Assembly: GCF_027942865.1 (NCBI RefSeq)
Contig: NC_134515.1
Coordinates: forward strand, 11,895,339-11,959,338
Source: Odontesthes bonariensis
Lineage: Eukaryota; Chordata; Actinopteri; Atheriniformes; Atherinopsidae
Reading direction: 5' to 3'
Length of the DNA stretch: 64,000 nt
Shown piece after piece: positions 28,301-37,300 of this stretch. The first letter of the stretch is position 1; the number at the start of each line of letters is the position of its first letter. The position numbers and the translations under genes were made by a program. The notes below the pieces were generated by a model, which saw only the letters and a program-made list of their open reading frames with translations, was not told where the DNA came from and did not search any database.

Positions 28301-31300
28301 GCAATGTCAAATTACTGTATTACAACAATTGGAGCTTCAGTTCTGAAATGAAGTCATGTGGGCTAACTCATGCTTTCACTACAGTATCTGTTTATCAGGG
28401 AGATGAGCAATCACCGGCATTCTTAATGTGATCCAGCACTTTTTAGGGGCATACCAGAGCTAAAGAGCTCTGCCTAATTAGCAGCCAAAATTTGTTTTCC
28501 TTTACAGAAACGCTGACCCATTCCTAATATGTTTACTTTTTCAGTCCTTTGCTGGGTAACCAGCAGCAACAGAACCCAGATCTTCTCTCGCCAAACCTGA
28601 GGCCGAGACATCAGGATCTGATCCCCACACCATGTGGACCGGTGAGATCCTCTGCCTTTCATCCTTTTTAATCATTCACCCTGTGACACGAGGAGTGAAA
28701 TCCATGCCTTTCAGCCCCACTGTGGCCATATTTTCCTGCTTCTTGTGCTGTTTTCAGTTATGAAATTGTACTAAGATTGTACATACTGTGGTTTCAAAGA
28801 ACATTTGTCCTCGTCCCAGGTAGTTTCACTTTCTCGGTCGTCTCCTCTCTCTTGCAGATAAAGTCCTGGTCGGAGCTGTCGTGCCTGCTGAAGCTCTATT
28901 TCTGCTTCACCATCGCGTCTCTGTTGGCGCTGCTCGGCCTCACCCTGTACAGCATCTACAAGCAGCACGTGGACTCAGATATTTCTGATGAGGACAACTT
29001 CACCGTCTCTCTCATCCAGCTGGTTGGAATATGTGAGTAGCATCACTGTCAGCTGAGAGAGGAAGCAGACGTTTTCCTGCTGTGATCATGTGATGAAAAC
29101 TGCATTGGTGGATAAACGGTTCCCAAGGTGCTTGTGTCCGATTGGTGATCGATTCCCCTCGCAGATGCCTGTACATATTTATTTTAAACGGTTCGGTTTC
29201 TGTGTTTCAACTTCTGAGTCTCTCAAAATCCACTGTACATATTTCAGGGAAATGAGGACGTAAAAAGAAAAAAGATAATAATTAGAAAAAAAAAACATGT
29301 AACAACACAAGCAGCCTTTCAGATGACTTTCACATGACTCTTTTCAAAAGCCAAGTCTGCCCAAAAGTGAACTTGGAGCTCCAAACCTTTTTACTGATTT
29401 TATATAGGTAGAATATGTTATGAATGAAAAAATCATCTGAAACAGTTTGTTACTCTTATCTTACACATAAGTGTTTATCACATAAATCAGAGTAGTAAAT
29501 GTGTCTGCAACCCAAATGGAGTTCTTCCTTAATTACTGTGACAGCTACAGAAACGGCAGAGTTCAATTTAGATGCACACATCAGCCACAAGAAGAAACCA
29601 CTGCCTAATTTTGTGTTCTGTCGTGCTGATAAAACAGCTCTGACAGACCGTAAAAGACCCCTGAAAGTGTTCTGCTGTCGTTGATTTTTTTTAGTCATGA
29701 AAGTTGGTGGCTGATAACACCTGGCAACGTTTTTTTTTTTTTTTTTGTGAAACAAGTAGAAAAATCGCAGATATGAAACAAAACTATTTAATTTAACATC
29801 TGAACATTCTAGCTTTTTAAATAGACGGCACAAAAAAATGTAATAGCTTTGTCAGTTTTTTTTAAAGATGAAAACATTGTGGGTTAGGTTAGGGATTGAT
29901 TTGCATTTTTCAAACAAATACCTGTAGACGTTTAGATAAGCAGATGAGTCTGCAGTTGAAAGAGAGTGCTTGTAGAGCTTGTTGCACCTGGCGAATGGGC
30001 AGGAAACATGACTCCATCAAGAGAGAGAACAATGGAAAGGACAGTGAAACTCCTTGGAGAAAATATATACACTAGGTGTGTGGAAAAAAAACGTTACCAG
30101 ATTCTTTTAGTCTGAAAAGTGTAATGTCCATTCGTAAAATCCTTAAATCCATTTCTAATAAATGTCGTTTCCGGCATCATCTGTGCTACATCCACTGTGC
30201 AGTCTCGCAAGCCATGTGACTTCATGTGACTCGTGTCGCAACGTTGAAGAACGAGATTCATGGTCAAAGTGTGGAAGAACCTGTCCAAGCAGCAACCGAC
30301 ACTCACCGTCACGCCCGAAGGCAAACGTGTGGCAGCATTTTGATTTTTGAAAGTGTGCCGTCTGAGAGGAGCTTCACAAGGGCAGAGCAACGTTTTTTAA
30401 TCATGTGCCTGACTAAAAGTGTAATTTATTCCGTCATTTATTTTGTGAAAACCTCTTTTATAGCAAAGCCAAAATTATACGGAAACTGAATTATTTGAAT
30501 GTTATTTGAAATCGGATTGAATCGATTGAATTTCTACAATTATTGATGATGTGGGCTTGATGTCAGGTAAAGGATTAGGGGGGAGGTGGGAGTCATTATC
30601 GCTACTGTAAATGCACAGGTGGACACTTTTCTCATTCGTTCTGGTGATGCTGAGGTCATTTTTCAGGATGATAATTCATCTGGACACGGAGAAGGAGCGT
30701 TCAAGCTTCCTCCACTAAAAACACATCAACTCAGTGGCATGACCAGAAAACTGTTTGGATCTCAATCTGATTGGAAATTTACGGTAGAAATTGGAAAGAA
30801 AAAAAAAAAGGCCCAAGACAAAGCTCCATCCTGCAAAACTGATCATTTTAAACTGAATGAACATCCTCCGTGAGTGGTGATTATATAACTTCTGCGAGTT
30901 TCACTTCCCCCAAATGCCCAGTTGGAATGAGCTCTGGGGAATTTGGAAGCAGTAGTCACCACGTCGACCTCCTTCATGTTCCTAAAGCACCCCCAGCGTT
31001 TGATGCGTGCATTATCCCCGGTTTAGAGACGCTCTCGCAGTCATGAAAGCATCACAGTCTGGTTCTTGTCAAATTCACTCAGGTCCTCGCGTTAGCTCAT
31101 TGTTTCCTACTCTCTGCCCAGGATGCTGTATGAGCTGTAGTTTAAATAAAGAAATCCAGACTATGGTGGCTAATTATTTAAGCTTCTACTCTGTGTTTTA
31201 TTTCAACATCACAAAAACATTTCCGACTCTAAATTGCGTGGAGTGTTGTTTGTCTCGTTTGTCTCTGTGTGGCCCTGCGATGGACTGACCTGTCCAGCTT

Positions 31301-34300
31301 TGCACGATCTTGTTCCCCGCAGTGTTCTGCATCTACTACATCAGTCGTGGCGTGCTGCAGGAGAACAGACAGGAGCTGGTGGCGTTCGTGCTCAGCGTGT
31401 TGGTGGTCATGATCCGATCTGTGGTCAACTTCTCCGTGGTGGACTCAAAGGGCAAGCAGGAGCTGCTGTTAAAGGTTATACAGTCCTTTGAAGACGTTTA
31501 TCTGATTATTTTGTGACGTTTGTCTATTTATTTGGTCCCAAAACAGGGATCCAGATATTTTTTATTACATCAACACTATCCCTCTGTATACAAAATGTCT
31601 ATTTCTGTGCTAAAAATACATCTAGTTTATATCCTTTCTATTTATTGTAATATATAAATTCATACGTTTTTAATCCTTGAAAAATGCTTTCAGTCTTCCT
31701 CTTAGGTGCAAACAACCCTGAGCGCTTTTGTAAAGACGACAGGGGCCCTAAAACCCAGATCTAAAACTAAAGATCACACCCTACTCCTAGTAAATCTTAA
31801 TAGCTGTGAGAGTAAATGTAACTGAAGCTGTAACAATGTCATGACATCAAACTGACATCATTAAAAAGGACATGAGCTTTCTTCTTGTTGAAATGAGGTA
31901 TAGTTCCACCACTTGATGTCAGTGTTGTTTTATGTGTCAGCCCCATGTGGTCGTCAACAGGTTTGTCTGTTTCTGGAGGGAAAACTGATAGCTACAAACA
32001 AATCAGTTTGTCTTGGCTCCGAGCTGATGAGGCCAAATCATCTATATTTATCTTTATTTGCTGGTAAATCATGAGAACGTTGACTTTGGCTTGTGCAGAT
32101 GCGGAAAACACCTCAGTTATTAGCAGCACGGTTCTTCCCCTTAGAACATAGTTAAGCTCCTCCAACATGTTGCAGTGTAAAACTATTTACAATATTTTTA
32201 ATTCACAAGTTTTCTTTTGTTTAGCAAAGGAAATAGTCTGAAAATTGCTCGTTTCTTCGTGACACGTCGTTGCTGATGTTTGCTCTGAACAATCCTGGAG
32301 AGCAGCGGTAACGCCGCATGCTTGTCATTTCCAGCAGTCTGTCCGCCATCTTTGCTGCTCCCTGAAAGATCAAGACAACCCTCGAAGGCCTAAAACAGTG
32401 CAGAATTTCAGAAATGGCTCAATGAAAATGAAAATCATAAGCTAAGAAATGCAACAAAAATGAAATAGAAAATAAATGTATGTGAGAATTAATGTATAGA
32501 ATGTGAGATGGATTATTTCTGCTTTCATTCCCAAATTAATTTGTTTAACTTTGTTTTAATACCCCAATGCCTTTTTCAGTGCCATTTTATCGATTTTGCA
32601 TCATGATAATAATAATAGATTATTAATACATTACATTAAAATTTGAATAAAATGCAAGATTTACATATGGAGTACTAGCACAGGGCAAAATGAGCAACAT
32701 CTTTCTCATTGTATTCATTAATCATAGAATACTTTATTTACATTTTTTTTATTTTAGTTGCATTTATTGGCATATTTGTTTTTTTCTATTGAGCCATTCA
32801 CACATTTTAGTTTTTATTTCTAAAATAGTTTGACGAATGAGATTTTTCTATTTTGATTGTGGCATTGATGCTTCCCACAGAATAAATAATAGTGACTTTT
32901 CCTTGAGTTCCCTTTCTTTTATTTTTTTAATGAAAACTCTTTTTTTTCGTCAGATTGGTAATGGTGTCATGGTGTGCATGACACAGATTCGTCAAAAATC
33001 AATGACACAGCAGGAAGAATCTGTACTTTTTGTCACCAGCTTTTTGTGTGAAGACACAGCAAAGAAAGAGACATCAAATGTTCCTGTGTAACGTCTACGT
33101 GCTTTCATTTCCATTAACGGCATTCCTGCAGCCTCAGGCTTAAATTCCTCCACGTTCCTTCAACACTAGAGTTTATGTCCCCCGTGTTTGTGTTGCAGGT
33201 TCGTTTTGTGTGCATAATGTGTCTAGGTGTCGTGCACATGTTTTGCACCTTCCTTCTCATCCAGAGACCCAACATGATGGCGTTCCGTGTGGGCGGGGCC
33301 TTGGAGAGCGTGCAAGAGCAGTACTTCCTCCTCAACCTCTGTTTCTCCATGGTGACCTTTGACCTGCAGACTCAGGTACGTCTGCCATGCGGGGTCCACA
33401 GTGGAGACACCAGTAGTGACACCCTTAGGTTTGTTTATTTCCCAGTGCTGGTCCAAACATTTGGACGTAAAAACTGGCCTGCGGGTCAAGTGTGCACTCT
33501 GTTGGAACCGTGTACAACAATTCTCTTTATAAACTAAACCCTGCACGGCTCATAGGTGAATTTGTTGTAGAGACGTAATAAACACACCATTAAAAGCCTC
33601 AAAATATGTCAACAGACGTTGTAGGATTTGTGTCCTATGTGTGGAACATTTAAAAAGGCTGCAAACTTCCAAGATTTTGGTGTGGATGTTCGCTAAAACT
33701 GACCAAACGTTTTTACTCAAGAACGTGTCTGAAACAGGACCGAGGTTGCTAACTGAGGCCGAAATGATAAGGTCATAAGTTTCCTATAACATAACAGATG
33801 AATAAGCTGATGATTTTAATGTTGTGTATTTCGCGTTTGTCATGACATAGAACACAAAAGTAAATGTAAATGTAAAAGTCTGGAGTATTTAAACATGTCT
33901 CATTAGATTTATTTTTAAGAGCCAACACCAGGTTTGATCTCTTCTGTTTTACAGTTTCACAGAGCAGAGGGAGAAATGATCACGATCGTATTGTTCTCAT
34001 GAATTTAAACTTGAATGTTGGCAAACAAATCCTCTGCATCTGTGGGTCATCCTGTTTTTTCTCTGAGCTCTCCAGCAGTAAAATCCAACCTGATGGTTAT
34101 TTTCAGTCCAGGTCTTCTTTCTTATTTCCTTTCACAGTCTTTTTTTTGTAGTTTTTGCTTTATTCTTTATGTTTTTATTTGTTTGCGGTTGCAATACGTG
34201 TCACACTGGGAATAAAAACAAAGTACTGAAGTGCAGTTTCTCCACCTTTGGGTGCTGCAGGGCAGACTCAAGTCCAGGAATGTGCGTACACAAAGGTTGG

Positions 34301-37300
34301 AACACAGATTCAAAACGTCTCTAGTGTTGCTTTGACTTTGCAATGTTCATATCAGCCTCAGGAGATCAAGGTAAGACGTGTAGACGTGATACATGTGATA
34401 CGCTGCATTGGTTGGAAACTATTTAAAAAAAAAAACAAACTGGTCTTTCTGGTCTTGTCAGATGTCATTTTGCACAATAAAAGCGACTAAACCCATGTTG
34501 CTGCTTTCAGTGAGATGTGACGCATCTGTTGTTGTGAGAGCTTGTCTGTGTGCATTCTTCTGCGTCTCGTTCCTCTACGTTTTTGGGACAGAATGTCCCA
34601 TGAGTGACCTGGGTGTTGGGATTAAGCGGAGAATGATATGTGCTTGTTGCAAGAGACCTGGCTTCAGTAATGATGCGTTGTGGTGTGAACTTTTTCAGTT
34701 GTGTCTGTGTATCCTGATCACAACGTTGGACTCGGCCATGTCTGCTGCCAACAGAATAATCCTGGGTGTCGGTGTGGTCTGGGCCTGCCTGACCGCCGCT
34801 GTAGGGGCCGTTGCGGTGAGTGCTGTTTATCCTCCTCATTGTCAGGTCGCATCAAGAGACAAAAAACAGATGAACGGTGAAATATTTTATGATAATCAGC
34901 CACTATAATAAAACTCCTGACATTGTGAAGTGAGAAACATTGATCTTCCAGTTGCATTACAAAGTTGGCCTTCATGTGGCCAATTCACCCACCTAAACAC
35001 TTGTACAAACCAAGCATCACCATTGCACCACCTAACAGCAGCAGGACCGTGCACCACCCCAGATTCCAATCAAATCGATCATACGCATGATGCACCTCAA
35101 CAAGTTGACCCCAAAGTATCAACTGTCCCACAGGAAACCCCCTGAGATCCTTTGCCTATTTGTCAATGTGTCACAGCTGTTTTTTAGCCACAAGATAGGT
35201 CAACAGAATATAAGGCAGGTAGTTTTAATGTTTGGCTGATTGGTATATTGGCAGCAGTTGTGGTGAATTCAAATGCTGTGTTGTTTTTTCAGGTTTTAAA
35301 GGAAGCCAAGATCTTGGTTTGGGTCTTCATGGTGCAGAACCTTCCTCAACTGGCCTACTTTTTGTATTTGATGTACATGGTAAGTCCGCATAGACTTTTC
35401 TTGGACTCCAACAGGACTTTATGAAGTGAACTGATTTTCCCAGAGAAAATTGTGCATCTCAAGTCTTTTCCTCAAAGCATCAACATAGTTTGTTTACTGA
35501 GGCTATAAGGCCTTAAAAACATGTCATACTTGCACTTGCACTAAAAATGCTTGGTGACTTCCTTGAATTTCTGGGTGCTGCAGTTTTTAGCAAATATTTC
35601 TCAAGCAGCAGTAAAAGATGACTTTGATAGGACACAGTTTCAGCCAAGCTTTCGCTGTCAGATGGCCTCACATTTGAACCTGGAATACTTTGGTGTACAG
35701 AGGAGTTCATGGTGGACTCAATGACTGCAAGATGTTCATGTCCTGTGGCAAAACAAGCCAAATTATCAGCCCTCCACCACCGTGCTTAACAGTTGGTATG
35801 AGGTTGTCAAGTTGCCAAGTTCTCCACTGAGCAAATTCCACAACTTGAAAGGGACTAATTCTCAACCCGAGGGGAACTGGATTCCACTCAAAGACTTTTT
35901 CTTTTATCCCTCTTTTTTTCAGATTCAGACAGAGATTTATATTTATATATATACACACATACATACATGAAAACACACACATATATACACATATATATAC
36001 ACACATACATACATACATACATGAAAACACACACATATATACACATATATATACACACATACATACATACATACATGAAAACACACACATATATACACAT
36101 ATATATACACACATACATACATACATACATGAAAACACACACATATATACACACATACATACATGAAAACACGCACATATATACACACATACATACATGA
36201 AAACACGCACATATATACACACATACATACACACATACATGAAAACACGCACATATATACACATATATATATACACACATACATACATGAAAACACGCAC
36301 ATATATACACATATACATACATACATACATACATGAAAACACACACATATATACACATATATATATACACACATACATGAAAACACGCACATATATACAC
36401 ATATACATACATACATACATGAAAACACACACATATATACACATATATATACACACATACACACATACATACATGAAAACACGCACATATATACACACAT
36501 ACATACATACATACATGAAAACACGCACATATATACACATATATATACACACATACATGAAAACACACACATATATACACATATATATACACACATACAC
36601 ACATACATACATGAAAACACGCACATATATACACACATACATACATACATACATGAAAACACGCACATATATACACACATACATACATACATACATGAAA
36701 ACACACACATATATACACATATATATACACACATACATGAAAACACGCACATATATACACACATACATACATACATACATGAAAACACGCACATATATAC
36801 ACATATATATACACACATACATGAAAACACGCACATATATACACATATATATACACATATACATACACACATACATGAAAACACACACATATATACACAT
36901 ATATATACACACATACATACATGAAAACACACACATATATACACATATATATACACACATACATACATACATACATGAAAACACACACATATATACACAT
37001 ATATATACACACATACATACATACATACATGAAAACACACACATATATACACATATATATACACACATACATACATACATACATGAAAACACACACATAT
37101 ATACACATATATATACACACATACATACATACATACATGAAAACACGCACATATATACACATATACATACATACATGAAAACACACACATATATACACAT
37201 ATATATATACACACATACATGAAAACACGCACATATATACACATATACATACATACATACATGAAAACACACACATATATACACATATATATACACACAT

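Larger units (their letters stand above)
23889..28332 (-). mobile_element. Full-length Ty1/copia LTR retrotransposon with target duplication
   Basis: The element is 23,894-28,327 (4,434 bp), oriented on the minus strand. The 109-bp LTRs (23,894-24,002 and 28,219-28,327) are identical over their full length. The element is flanked by the 5-bp direct repeat ATTGG (23,889-23,893 and 28,328-28,332). A primer-binding site adjoins the 5' LTR and a purine-rich tract (AAGTGGGAG) adjoins the 3' LTR. Internally there is one uninterrupted gag-pol frame. Very short LTRs and a size near 4.4 kb recall the GalEa-type copia elements of crustaceans and fish (inference). It lies antisense in intron 1 of the unnamed membrane-protein gene. 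Identical LTRs and an intact ORF suggest a very recent insertion. Confidence 0.97.

Noticed and set aside
30094-30390. 98-codon minus-strand frame in an intron of the unnamed gene
   Set aside because: No recognisable domain and no supporting splice sites.
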